Both the position numbers and the translations under genes were made by a program. The notes under the pieces were generated by a model. It was not told where the DNA came from. It searched no databases and saw only the letters and a program-made list of their open reading frames with translations. Positions 8,282-17,000 of a stretch of 64,000 bases of DNA are shown piece after piece; positions within the stretch are counted from its first letter, which is position 1; every line of letters starts with the position of its first letter. The stretch lies in NCBI RefSeq assembly GCF_900091575.1, contig NZ_FMCR01000002.1:105787-169786 (forward strand). The letters are read 5' to 3'. Source of the stretch: Micromonospora saelicesensis (GTDB taxonomy: Bacteria > Actinomycetota > Actinomycetes > Mycobacteriales > Micromonosporaceae).

Positions 8282-8842
8282 ATGAACACGATCATGCGTA
8301 AGAGCATGCTGTCTGTTGCTGGTCTCGCGTTCGCCGGTGGTGTCTTCGCCGGTCCGATCGCCGCCCACGCCAACCCGGTGGATGCCAAGCCGGTCGCGGT
8401 GGCTGTGCAGTCGGCGGCGCCGAAGCCGCAGGGCGAGCAGTCCCACATCAGCCTCAACGACGAGCAGACCGCCAACGTCAAGGCGATCATCGCCGCCACC
8501 AAGAAGGCCGGTCTGCCCGAGCGGGCCGCGGTCATCTCGATCGCGACCAGCCTGCAGGAGTCGAAGCTGGAGAACCTGGGTCACCTGGGCGACAGGAACG
8601 ACCACGACTCGCTGGGCCTGTTCCAGCAGCGCCCGACCACGGGTTGGGGCACGCCGGAGCAGATCACCGACCCCGAGTACTCGACGACCGCGTTCCTCAA
8701 GGGCCTGAAGCAGGTCGACGGGTGGCAGGACATGGCGCTGACCGACGCCGCGCAGACCGTGCAGGTGTCGGCCTACCCGGACGCCTACGCCCAGTGGGAG
8801 CAGCAGGCCACCGACCTGGTCGCCCAGCACTGGAACAGCTGA
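8282..8842 (+). CDS. Secreted lysozyme/transglycosylase-like protein
   Basis: 186 residues. A Sec signal peptide (basic MRKSML, a hydrophobic core, AHAN cleavage near residue 31) is followed by a mature domain resembling small lysozyme-like cell-wall proteins: the helix with ATSLQESKLENLG contains a candidate catalytic Glu, and SLGLFQQRPTTGWGT is the characteristic motif after it. A role in cell-wall cleavage is inferred. GAAGGAG precedes the ATG at good distance. A long structured leader and an upstream repeat array suggest elaborate control. The terminator block repeated at the left window edge implies a tandem paralogue there. Confidence 0.82.
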   Translation: MNTIMRKSMLSVAGLAFAGGVFAGPIAAHANPVDAKPVAVAVQSAAPKPQGEQSHISLNDEQTANVKAIIAATKKAGLPERAAVISIATSLQESKLENLGHLGDRNDHDSLGLFQQRPTTGWGTPEQITDPEYSTTAFLKGLKQVDGWQDMALTDAAQTVQVSAYPDAYAQWEQQATDLVAQHWNS

Positions 8843-8866
8843 CCCACACCACAGCACTGCCGCAGA

Positions 8867-8950
8867 ACCGCACCGCACGGCAAGACCACAGCACGACACC
8901 GACCGCTGGCCGGCACCCCCACCCGGGGTGCCGGCCAGCGGCATTTCCGT
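8867..8950. repeat. Terminator block, copy B (duplicate of 1-85)
   Basis: Near-identical to window positions 1-85. It begins about 25 nt after the lysozyme-like stop codon. Confidence 0.85.
8903..8941 (+). terminator. Terminator of the lysozyme-like gene
   Basis: A perfect 17-bp stem (8903-8919 with 8925-8941) around a CACCC loop, 61 nt after the stop codon. Confidence 0.85.
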
Positions 8951-9253
8951 TTCCGTGCGGCAGGCACCTGGTCGCTGGTCCCGGACGTCGCGACGCTGGC
9001 CGGGAGCGGGCGCCGCGGCGCCGGGAGCGGATGCCGCGACGTCAGATGCCCGCTGGGAGCGGATGCCGCGGCACGGGGTGGCCGCCGGGGGCGGACGCCG
9101 CGACGCCGGATGCTCGCCGGAGGCGGATGCCACGATGCCGGCGGGTGCTCGCCGGAGGCAGATGGCGGGGTCGCCGGAACCGGATGGTCCGTCGCCGGAA
9201 CGGGATGCGCGCCGGCGGAGGCGGATGGCGCGGTCTGGTTGGTGGCTGCCAGC

Positions 9254-9302
9254 AGATCTTGGACAGTTTCCGTTCCGCGTGAACGGAAACTGTCCAAGAT
9301 CT
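9254..9302. repeat. Perfect 21-bp inverted repeat
   Basis: The arms at 9254-9274 and 9282-9302 are perfect reverse complements around the 7-nt loop CCGCGTG. The arms are about half A+T (they start AGATCTTGGACAG), which stands out from the roughly 75% GC around them. It is not downstream of any recognisable gene, so it looks like an interspersed palindromic element or the tip of an RNA rather than an ordinary terminator. Confidence 0.85.
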
Positions 9303-9321
9303 CGTGGGTTGCGGCCGAAGC

Positions 9322-9651
9322 GCGCGATGGCGAGTGTCGTGGTCGCGAGGCGACCGGCGTCAGCCAGCGAGGGGACCCGGCGGCGGGACGGCCCGGGGGA
9401 GCAGCGGGCGTTGAGGCCGCCGACCGTCCGCCGCTACCAGTGCTGCGGCCGCGCGGCGGGGCGTTGATGCCACGACTGGCCGATGCCACCAGGCGGTGCG
9501 CCGACGGCACCAGTCAGGCACCGACTGGCCGACGCCAGCCGGCGGTGCGGCGGAAGTGGAGCGGCCGCGGCTATCGGCGCGGCGCGATGGCGGGTGTCCA
9601 GGTCGTGAGGCGACCGGCGGTGCAGCGAGGTGACGCGGGACGGCCCGGCGG
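9322..9651. repeat. Imperfect direct duplication in non-coding DNA
   Basis: A module of about 75 bp at 9322-9398 (GCGCGATGGCGAGTGTC at its start, GGGACGGCCCGG at its end) recurs with small changes at 9582-9651. Between the copies are short CACGACTGGCCGATGCC-type repeats. No reading frame is conserved between the two copies. Confidence 0.55.
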
Positions 9652-9724
9652 GGTGCGGGAACAACGCGGGGTGCGGGCTAGTTGTGGACAGTGTCGGTGT
9701 GACTCAGTGTCCCCGGGCCTCACC

Positions 9725-9845
9725 TAATATCGCCTTCGCGGAATACCGTTCGGCTGGAGCCGCGTCGTGCCACTCGCCGAGAGGCGACCTGCACACCGAC
9801 ACCAGCGCCGCCCCCGGCCCACCGGCCGGGGGCGGCGCTGTCTTG
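9725..9845 (+). ncRNA. Candidate small RNA upstream of fdhA
   Basis: A TAATAT -10 box at 9725-9730 is followed about 75 nt later by a strong intrinsic terminator (9804-9839, then GTCTTGC). No start codon with a ribosome site opens a plausible protein between them. This arrangement predicts a transcript of roughly 100 nt ending just before the formate dehydrogenase operon. It could be an independent small RNA or an attenuated fdh leader. Confidence 0.35.
9804..9839 (+). terminator. Strong intrinsic terminator before fdhA
   Basis: A perfect 16-bp stem (9804-9819 with 9824-9839) with a CACC loop, followed by GTCTTGC. No protein gene ends just upstream. Confidence 0.8.
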
Positions 9846-9909
9846 CATCCTCGGTTCGCGAACCTGTCTCAGTTGACCTATCTTCAGAGGGTCGCTCGCG
9901 TGGGAGGGG

Positions 9910-12900
9910 GTGTCGGGGTTGGGTCTACGGACCTTTATCGAGGGTTGGCCGGTCTACCGCCAGCTCACCGGCACGGACCCGCTGGGCCGGGGTGCCGCGG
10001 CGAAGTCCGACGGGTCCCGTGCGCTCACGGCCCGTACCGAGGACGCCGACAGCGTCGCCCGTTCGGTCTGCCCGTACTGCGCGGTGGGTTGTGGTCAGCG
10101 GGTGTTCGTGAAGGACGGGCAGGTCAGTCAGATCGAGGGCGATCCGGACAGCCCCATCTCGCGGGGTCGGCTCTGCCCGAAGGGTTCGGCGAGCAAGAGC
10201 CTGGTCACCAGCCCACTGCGGCAGACCACCGTCCGCTACCGCCGGCCCTACTCGACGCAGTGGGAGGATCTGGAGCTCGACACTGCGCTCGACATGATCG
10301 CCGACCGGATGCTCGCGGCTCGTGAGCAGACCTGGGAGGACGTCGACACGCAGGGCCGGCCGCTCAACCGGACGCTGGGTTTCTCCAGTCTGGGTGGGGC
10401 GACGCTGGACAATGAGGAGAACTACCTCATCAAGAAGTTGTTCACCGCGATGGGGGCTCTTCAGATCGAGAACCAGGCCCGTATTTGACACTCCGCCACC
10501 GTCCCCGGTCTGGGGGCCAGCTTCGGTCGTGGCGGTGCGACGGATTTCCAGCAGGACATCGCCAACGCTGACGTCATCGTCATTCAGGGTTCGAACATGG
10601 CCGAGGCACACCCGGTGGGTTTCCAGTGGGTGATGGAGGCCAAGCGTCGGGGGGCGAAGGTCTTCCACGTCGACCCGCGGTTCACCCGGACCAGCGCGGT
10701 GGCCGACTCGTACCTGCCGATCCGGGCGGGCACGGACATCGCGCTGCTCGGTGGGGTGGTGCGGTACATCCTGGACAACGAGTTGGACTTCCGGGAGTAC
10801 GTGCTGTCGTACACCAACGCGGCGACGATCGTGAGCGAGGAGTTCAGCGACACCGAGGACGGCGACGGGTTCTTCTCCGGGTTCGACCCGGAGACCGGCA
10901 CCTACGTGCAGGACAGCTGGCAGTACGAGGGCAACGAGGGATCCTCCGGCAGTGGGCACACGGCCAAGGAGCGCGACAGCGCGTCCGGGCTGGAGCACGA
11001 GTCGCACGGCGCGCAGATCGACGGGGACACCCCCCGGGACGAGACGTTGCAGCACCCGCGCTGCGTCTACCAGATCCTCAAGCGGCACTTCGCCCGCTAC
11101 ACCCCGGAGATGGTCGAGCGGGTCTGTGGCATCCCACAGGACAAGTTCCTGGAGCTGGCCGAGGCGTGGACGCGAAACTCCGGCCGGGAACGCACGGGGA
11201 TGCTGATCTACTCGGTTGGCTGGACGCAGCACAGCGTCGGTGTGCAGTACATCCGCACCGGCGCGATCATCCAGCTGCTGCTCGGCAACATGGGTCGTCC
11301 GGGTGGTGGGGTCATGGCGCTGCGCGGTCATGCCAGCATTCAGGGCTCCACGGACATTCCGACGCTGTTCAACCTGCTGCCGGGTTACCTGCCGATGCCG
11401 CACCACGCCGACCACCCGACCTTCGACGAGTGGGTGGACAGCATCCGGCACCCCGGCCAGAAGGGCTTCTGGGGTAACGCCGGATCGTTCGCCGCCAGCC
11501 TGCTGAAGGCGTACTGGGGTGACGCGGCGACCCCGGAGAACGACTACTGCTACGGCTATCTGCCCCGGCTGACCGGTGACCACGGCACCTATCAGCAGGT
11601 GCTGAACATGATCGACGGCAAGATCAAGGGCTACTTCCTGCTCGGGCAGAACCCGGCGGTCGGCTCCGCGCACGGCCGCGCGCAACGTCTGGGCATGGCC
11701 AACCTCGACTGGTTGGTCGTCCGGGACCTGTTCATGATCGAAAGTGCGACGTTCTGGCAGAACGGCCCCGAGGTCGCCACCGGGGAGATCGTGCCGAAGG
11801 AGTGCCGCACCGAGGTGTTCTTCCTGCCCGCCGCGTCGCACGTGGAGAAGGAGGGCACGTTCACCCAGACGCAGCGGCTGTTGCAGTGGCGGGAGAAGGC
11901 CGTCGAGCCGCCAGGTGACGCCCGCTCCGAGCTGTGGTTCTTCTACCACCTGGGCCGCAAACTGCGCGAGAAGCTGGCCGACTCGCCGCTGCCGCGCGAC
12001 CGGGCGCTGCTCGACCTCACCTGGGACTACCCCACGCACGGTCCGCAGGCGGAGCCGAGCGCCGAGGCGGTGCTGCGCGAGATCAACGGGTACGACGTGG
12101 CGACCGGCCGTCCGCTGTCCAGCTTCGCGGAGGCCCGCGCGGACGGCTCCACCGCCATCGGCTGCTGGATCTACACCGGGGTGTACGCCGACGGCGTGAA
12201 CCAGGCGGCCCGGCGCAAGTCCCGACACGAGCAGGACTGGGTGGCCGCCGAGTGGGGGTGGGCATGGCCGGCGAACCGGCGCATCCTCTACAACCGTGCC
12301 TCCGCCGACCCGGACGGCAACCCGTGGTCCGAGCGCAAGCGTTACGTGTGGTGGGACGCGGAGAAGTCCGAGTGGACCGGTTACGACGTGCCGGACTTCG
12401 AGAAGACCAAGCCGCCGTCGTACCAGCCGCCACCCGGCGCGTCCGGGACGGAGGGCATCGCCGGCGACGACCCGTTCATCATGCAGGGCGACGGAAAGGG
12501 CTGGCTGTACGCGCCGAGCGGTGTCCTGGACGGGCCGCTACCGACGCACTACGAGCCGGTGGAGTCGCCGGTGCGTAACCCGCTCTACGGTCAGCAGGCC
12601 AACCCGACCCGCAAGATGTACGCGCACCCGGTGAACTCGGTGAACCCGAGCCCGCCGGAGCAACACAGTCAGGTGTTCCCGTACGTGTTCACGGTCAGCC
12701 GGCTCACGGAGCACCACACCGCCGGTGCGATGAGCCGGACGGTGTCGCCGCTGGCCGAGTTGCAGCCGGAGATGTTCGTGGAGGTGTCCCCGGAGCTGGC
12801 CGTCGAACGCGGCCTCGCCCACCTGGGCTGGGCGCACCTGGTCAGCGGTCGTGCCGTGATCGAGGCGAAGGTGTTGGTGACCGACCGGCTCACCCCGTTG

Positions 12901-13191
12901 CGCGTCGAGAACCGGTTGATCCATCAGGTCTGGTTGCCGTACCACTTCGGTTTCGAAGGTCTGGTGACCGGCGACTCGGCCAACGACCTGTTCGGTATCA
13001 GCCTGGACCCGAACGTGCTGATCCAGGAGAGCAAGGTCGGCACCTGCGACGTGCGGCCGGGTCGCCGACCGACCGGGCCGGCGCTGCTGGACCTGGTGGC
13101 CGACTACCAGCGGCGCGCCGGGATCAACCCGGGCCACAATGCCCCGGCGGTCACCACCGACAGCGAGGGAAAGGAGCACGGTGCTTCCTGA
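9910..13191 (+). CDS. fdhA: Formate dehydrogenase alpha subunit, selenocysteine-containing
   Basis: One 1093-residue gene interrupted in frame by TGA at 10486-10488; the reading frame and protein similarity continue on both sides. The TGA falls in NQARI-U-HSATV, the exact position of the active-site selenocysteine (residue 193) of FdnG-type formate dehydrogenases, where it ligates molybdenum or tungsten. The N-terminal 4Fe-4S motif is CPYCAVGCG with RLCPKG; molybdopterin-binding domains follow to the C-terminus. A SECIS hairpin follows the TGA, and selC, selA and selB lie downstream. The GTG start has GGGAGGGGG upstream. There is no twin-arginine signal, so the enzyme should face the cytoplasm. 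The stop overlaps fdhB by 11 nt. Confidence 0.97.
10486..10526 (+). promoter_or_regulatory. Selenocysteine UGA codon and SECIS element
   Basis: The recoded TGA (10486-10488) is followed after exactly 18 nt by the loop GGTCT (10507-10511), closed by CCCC/GGGG (10503-10506 with 10512-10515) and a longer imperfect lower stem. As I recall it, the E. coli fdhF SECIS has the same GGUCU apical loop at the same distance. SelB, encoded downstream, would bind this loop. Confidence 0.9.
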
Positions 13192-14293
13192 CCCGAACAG
13201 CCTGTACGGCCCGCTGGACCCGGCACCTGACGCGGGCTACGAGAACGCGCCGCCGCGGATGGGGTTCTTCACCGACACCAGCGTCTGCATCGGATGCAAG
13301 GCCTGCGAGGTGGCCTGCAAGGAGTGGAACGGCGTCCCGGAGAGCGGGCTCGACCTGCTGGGCATGTCCTATGACAACACCGGCGCGTTGACCGCGAACT
13401 CCTGGCGGCACGTCGCGTTCATCGAGCAACCCCGGCCGGCCGGTCACCGCACGCCGCCGTTCGCGGGAACGCCGACCGACGGTTCGGTCAGCGCGGCGTC
13501 GGCGGCCGCGGCTGCCGGCACCAGCGAGCGCACCGGCACGGACCCGGGTGTGCCGACCGGCACGCCGTCCGCCGCCGCGCGGATGGCCGGGGGCGGGCCG
13601 GCGGACGTGCTCGGCGCGATCGCGGCCGATCCGACCGCCGCGGGCCGGGGTGACGCGGGGCCGCAGTTCCTGGGGATGCCGGGGGCCCAGCCACCGGGCC
13701 GGGGCACGGGCGTCGAGGAGCGTACGGATTTCCGCTGGTTGATGATGTCGGACGTGTGCAAGCACTGCACGCATGCGGCGTGCCTGGACGTCTGTCCGAC
13801 GGGTTCGCTGTTCCGGACGGAGTTCGGCACGGTGGTGGTGCAGGAGGACATCTGCAACGGCTGCGGTTACTGCATCTCCGCCTGCCCGTACGGCGTCATC
13901 GACCAGCGCAAGGACGACGGTCGGGCGTGGAAGTGCACGCTGTGCTACGACCGGTTGGGCGCGGGCATGACACCGGCGTGCGCGCAGGCGTGCCCGACCG
14001 AGTCGATCCAGTACGGGCCCCTCGACGAGTTGCGGGAGCGGGCCGCCGCCCGGGTGGCGACGCTGCACGAGCGGGGCGTCCCCGAGGCCCGCCTGTACGG
14101 GCACGACCCGAACGACGGCGTGGGCGGTGACGGGGCGTTCTTCCTGCTCCTGGACGAACCCGAGGTGTACGGGCTGCCACCCGACCCGGTCGTGACCACC
14201 CGTGATCTGCCGAAGATGTGGAAGCGCGCCGGCCTCGCGGCCCTCGCCATGGCGGCAGCCACCGTCGCCGCGTTCGTCGGAGGTTCCTCATGA
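13181..14293 (+). CDS. fdhB: Formate dehydrogenase iron-sulfur (beta) subunit
   Basis: 370 residues from the GTG at 13181, which has AAGGAG just upstream and overlaps the alpha stop. Four cysteine clusters bind 4Fe-4S centres for electron transfer: CIGCKACEVAC (from residue 36), CKHCTHAACLDVCP, CNGCGYCISACP and CTLCYDRLGAGMTPACAQACP. Between the first and second lies an unusual insertion of about 100 residues rich in Ala, Gly, Pro and Thr. A single C-terminal membrane helix (about 345-368) anchors the subunit, as in FdnH. It passes electrons from alpha to the NrfD-like subunit. The stop overlaps the next start as ATGA. Confidence 0.95.
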   Translation: MLPDPNSLYGPLDPAPDAGYENAPPRMGFFTDTSVCIGCKACEVACKEWNGVPESGLDLLGMSYDNTGALTANSWRHVAFIEQPRPAGHRTPPFAGTPTDGSVSAASAAAAAGTSERTGTDPGVPTGTPSAAARMAGGGPADVLGAIAADPTAAGRGDAGPQFLGMPGAQPPGRGTGVEERTDFRWLMMSDVCKHCTHAACLDVCPTGSLFRTEFGTVVVQEDICNGCGYCISACPYGVIDQRKDDGRAWKCTLCYDRLGAGMTPACAQACPTESIQYGPLDELRERAAARVATLHERGVPEARLYGHDPNDGVGGDGAFFLLLDEPEVYGLPPDPVVTTRDLPKMWKRAGLAALAMAAATVAAFVGGSS

Positions 14294-15561
14294 CCCCACC
14301 GGGCCCCGTGGGCGATCGGTTCCGTCGCTTCCGGGAGCGGCTCGCCGCCGAGGGCGACGACCGACCACAGGTGAGCGACGAGCGGCGCAGTACCGCGAGC
14401 GGTACGGCGGCCACGAGCGGCGAGGAGCTCGCGAGCGGCGCGGTGGCCACGAGCGGTGGCGACCATCCGAACGACAGGGGCACCGCCGCCAGCAGCCGCC
14501 GGGGCGACCTGACGGCGCGGCGGAGCACCGAAGCCGGGGGCCGGCAGGGCCGGCGGGGCAGGCGGCGCGGCGGCGGTGAGGAACTGCGGGTGCCGGAGGC
14601 CGAGTTCACGTCGTACTACGGTCGGCCCATCCTGAAGGGGCCGGTCTGGAAGTGGGACATCGCCGCGTACCTGTTCACCGGAGGGCTGGCCGCCGGCTCG
14701 TCGCTGCTCGCCGCCGGTGGGCAACTCACCGGGCGGCCCGCGCTGCGGCGCGCCGGTCGGGTCACCGCGTTGGCCGCCGTCAGCGCCAGCGCCGTCTTCC
14801 TGGTCAAGGACCTGGGCCGGCCGGCACGGTTCCACCACATGCTGCGGGTGGCCAAGCCGACCTCGCCGATGTCGATGGGCACCTGGATCCTCACCGCGTA
14901 CGGGCCGGCGGCGGGCGTCGCCGCGATCGCCGAGGCGGCCGGTGTGCTGCCCCGGCACGGTCTGCTCGGGCTGGCCGGCCGGGCGTTGCCGCCGATCGGG
15001 CACGCCGCTGGGCTGCTCGCCGCCGGTACCGCGCCGGCGCTGGCCACGTACACCGGGGTGTTGCTGGCCGACACGGCGGTGCCGTCCTGGCATGAGGCGT
15101 ACCCCGAGTTGCCGGTGATCTTCGCGGGCAGCGCGTTGGCCAGCGGCGCCGGCGTGGGTCTGCTCGCCGCGCCGCCGGCCCAGGCCGGGCCGGCCCGCCG
15201 GATGGCGGTGGCCGGCGCGGCCCTGGAGCTGTACGGCGCTCATCGGGTGGAGACGCGCCTCGGCCTGCTCAGCGAGCCCTACCGGTTGGGTCGGCCGGGT
15301 CGGCTGCTGCGCGCCGGGCGGTTGCTGACCGCCGGCGGGGTGGCGGGTGCTCTGCTGGGCCGGCGCAGCCGGGTGGTCGGGGCGCTCTCGGGGACCGCGC
15401 TGCTGGCCGCGTCGGTGCTGACCCGGTTCGGCATCTTCTACGGCGGCGTCGCCTCGGCCCGCGACCCCCGCTACACGGTGGTGCCGCAGCGCGAACGGGT
15501 CGAGGCGCGGCGAACCGGCATGGATCTTCCATCTGATCGGGCGGTGCCGCCCGCGGTGTGA
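14290..15561 (+). CDS. NrfD/PsrC-like membrane subunit of formate dehydrogenase
   Basis: 423 residues from the ATG at 14290, overlapping the fdhB stop and preceded by GGAGG. The first ~115 residues are hydrophilic, with short repeats (ATSGEELASGAVATSGG). The rest has about eight hydrophobic helices resembling the NrfD/PsrC quinone-reducing subunit, beginning with WDIAAYLFTGGLAAGSSLLAAGG. In this family the subunit replaces the cytochrome b of FdnI and passes electrons to menaquinone. Together the three genes encode a membrane-bound formate:menaquinone oxidoreductase. tRNA-Sec follows 13 nt after the stop. Confidence 0.88.
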   Translation: MTPPGPVGDRFRRFRERLAAEGDDRPQVSDERRSTASGTAATSGEELASGAVATSGGDHPNDRGTAASSRRGDLTARRSTEAGGRQGRRGRRRGGGEELRVPEAEFTSYYGRPILKGPVWKWDIAAYLFTGGLAAGSSLLAAGGQLTGRPALRRAGRVTALAAVSASAVFLVKDLGRPARFHHMLRVAKPTSPMSMGTWILTAYGPAAGVAAIAEAAGVLPRHGLLGLAGRALPPIGHAAGLLAAGTAPALATYTGVLLADTAVPSWHEAYPELPVIFAGSALASGAGVGLLAAPPAQAGPARRMAVAGAALELYGAHRVETRLGLLSEPYRLGRPGRLLRAGRLLTAGGVAGALLGRRSRVVGALSGTALLAASVLTRFGIFYGGVASARDPRYTVVPQRERVEARRTGMDLPSDRAVPPAV

Positions 15562-15574
15562 TCGAATGTCCGGT

Positions 15575-15670
15575 GGAGGCGTTCAGGCGGCTGGTGCCCC
15601 TCCCGGTCTTCAAAACCGGAGTGGTCCGGGACCCGGGCCAGGCGGGTTCGATTCCCGTCCGTCTCCGCCA
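15575..15670 (+). tRNA. selC: tRNA-Sec (anticodon TCA)
   Basis: A 96-nt gene with the selenocysteine-specific layout. The anticodon loop CTTCAAA (15608-15614) is closed by CCGGT/ACCGG, with anticodon TCA at 15610-15612. The variable arm is long (about 15621-15641, 7-bp stem). The T arm carries GGTTCGATTCCC. The acceptor stem GGAGGCG pairs with CGTCTCC (one G-T), followed by discriminator G and an encoded CCA, as in E. coli selC (GCCA end). The eighth acceptor pair would be a T-C mismatch. It decodes UGA in fdhA; charging is by serine, then conversion by SelA. Confidence 0.95.
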
Positions 15671-15690
15671 CACCGCTTGCAGGAGATGAC

Positions 15691-16998
15691 GTGATGGGCG
15701 ACGGCCCGGTGGACCCGCGACGTCGGGTGCCCCGTACGGACACGCTGCTCGCCGACCCGGTGCTGGCCGCCGCCGCCGTGACCCTCGGCCGGGAGCAGGT
15801 CAAGGCGATCGTCTCCCACGCGCAGGGCCGCGCCCGCCGGGGCGAGCTCAACCCCGACGAGGTACGCGACGCGGCGGTCGCCGCGTTGCCCACGCCCGGC
15901 CCCCGGGTGGTCCTCAACGCCACCGGTGTCGTGCTGCACACCAACCTGGGCCGGGCGCCGTTGTCGTCCGCCGCGGTCGCCGCGGTGGTGGCCGCCGCCG
16001 GGCACACCGACGTCGAGTTGGACCTGGTTACCGGCCGGCGGGCCCGTCGCGGCCGGGGCGCGCTCGACGCGCTGGCCGCCGCGGTGCCCGACGCGGGCGC
16101 CGTGCACGTGGTCAACAACGGCGCCGCCGCGCTGGTGCTGGCCGCCACCGCGTTGGCCGCCGGCCGGGAGATCGTGGTCAGCCGGGGCGAACTGGTCGAG
16201 ATCGGCGACGGTTTCCGCCTGCCCGACCTGCTGGAGAGCACCGGTGCGCGGCTGCGCGAGGTGGGCACCACCAACCGCACCACCCTTGCGGACTACGCCG
16301 GCGCGCTCGGCCCGCAGACCGGCTTCGTGCTCAAGGTGCACCCGTCGAACTTCCGGGTCACCGGCTTCACCTCCGCCGTCGGGGTACGGCAACTGGCCAC
16401 GCTCGGGGTGCCGGTGGTCGCGGACATCGGCTCCGGGCTGCTCGGCGCGGACCCGCTGCTGCCCGACGAACCGGACGCGGCCAGCACCCTGCGCGCGGGC
16501 GCCGCGCTGGTCACCGCCAGCGGCGACAAGCTGCTCGGTGGGCCGCAGGCGGGGCTGCTGCTGGGTGACGTCGAGGTGATCGAGCGGTTGCGTCGCCACC
16601 CACTGGCGCGGGCGCTGCGGGTGGACAAGCTCACCCTGGCCGCGCTGGCCGCCACAGTGCACCAACCGGACACTCCGACCCGGGCGGCGCTGCACACCGA
16701 CCCGGGTGCCCTGCGTGAACGGGTGGAGCGGCTGCGGGACCGGCTCGGCGCGGACGGCCGCAAGGCGGAGGTGGTGCCGGCCGTCGCGGTGGTCGGCGGG
16801 GGTGGCGCCCCCGGGGTGGAGCTGGACTCGTGGGCGTTGAGCCTGCCCGAGCGGTACGCGGTGCCGCTGCGCACCGGAGACCCACCGGTCCTGGGTCGGG
16901 TGGTGCGCGGCCGCCTCCTGCTCGACCTGCGCTGTGTGCCCGCCGACGCGGACGAGGCCGTCCGCGAGGCCGTGCTGCGCGTACCCGGGGAGGAGTGA
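15691..16998 (+). CDS. selA: L-seryl-tRNA(Sec) selenium transferase
   Basis: 435 residues from the GTG at 15691 (or 434 from the overlapping ATG at 15694), with AGGAG 5 nt upstream. SelA converts Ser-tRNA(Sec) to Sec-tRNA(Sec) using selenophosphate. Seen here: the N-terminal tRNA-binding region, LNATGVVLHTNLGRAPLS at the domain start, and the PLP lysine in TASGDKLLGGPQAG (about residues 270-283). The length is slightly below the ~460 of E. coli. It begins 20 nt after selC and is probably cotranscribed with it and selB. Confidence 0.96.
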   Translation: MMGDGPVDPRRRVPRTDTLLADPVLAAAAVTLGREQVKAIVSHAQGRARRGELNPDEVRDAAVAALPTPGPRVVLNATGVVLHTNLGRAPLSSAAVAAVVAAAGHTDVELDLVTGRRARRGRGALDALAAAVPDAGAVHVVNNGAAALVLAATALAAGREIVVSRGELVEIGDGFRLPDLLESTGARLREVGTTNRTTLADYAGALGPQTGFVLKVHPSNFRVTGFTSAVGVRQLATLGVPVVADIGSGLLGADPLLPDEPDAASTLRAGAALVTASGDKLLGGPQAGLLLGDVEVIERLRRHPLARALRVDKLTLAALAATVHQPDTPTRAALHTDPGALRERVERLRDRLGADGRKAEVVPAVAVVGGGGAPGVELDSWALSLPERYAVPLRTGDPPVLGRVVRGRLLLDLRCVPADADEAVREAVLRVPGEE

Positions 16999-17000
16999 GC

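Larger units (their letters stand above)
8951..9724. other. Gene-free, repeat-rich DNA
   Basis: About 770 bp with no convincing gene. All open frames are Arg/Pro/Ala-rich shadows with no codon bias, start signals or recognisable protein. The left part (8990-9240) is made of short degenerate units on the theme GGAGGCGGATGCC and GCCGGAACCGGATG. The centre holds a perfect palindrome (9254-9302), and an imperfect 75-bp duplication flanks a spacer to its right. A decayed gene cannot be excluded. Confidence 0.6.

Noticed and set aside
8928..9467. Open frames in the 9-kb region
   Set aside because: Low-complexity Arg/Pro/Gly composition, several overlapping frames of equal length, and no start signals.
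9910..10488. Reading the alpha subunit as a truncated gene plus a separate one starting at 10597
   Set aside because: The frame is continuous through the TGA, the residue context is the Sec site, and selC, selA and selB are adjacent.
15571..15575. Starting tRNA-Sec three bases earlier to gain an 8-bp stem with GGTGGAGG
   Set aside because: That pairing would use a T-G and a G-T wobble and leave an A discriminator without encoded CCA; the GCCA end at 15667-15670 fits tRNA-Sec better.
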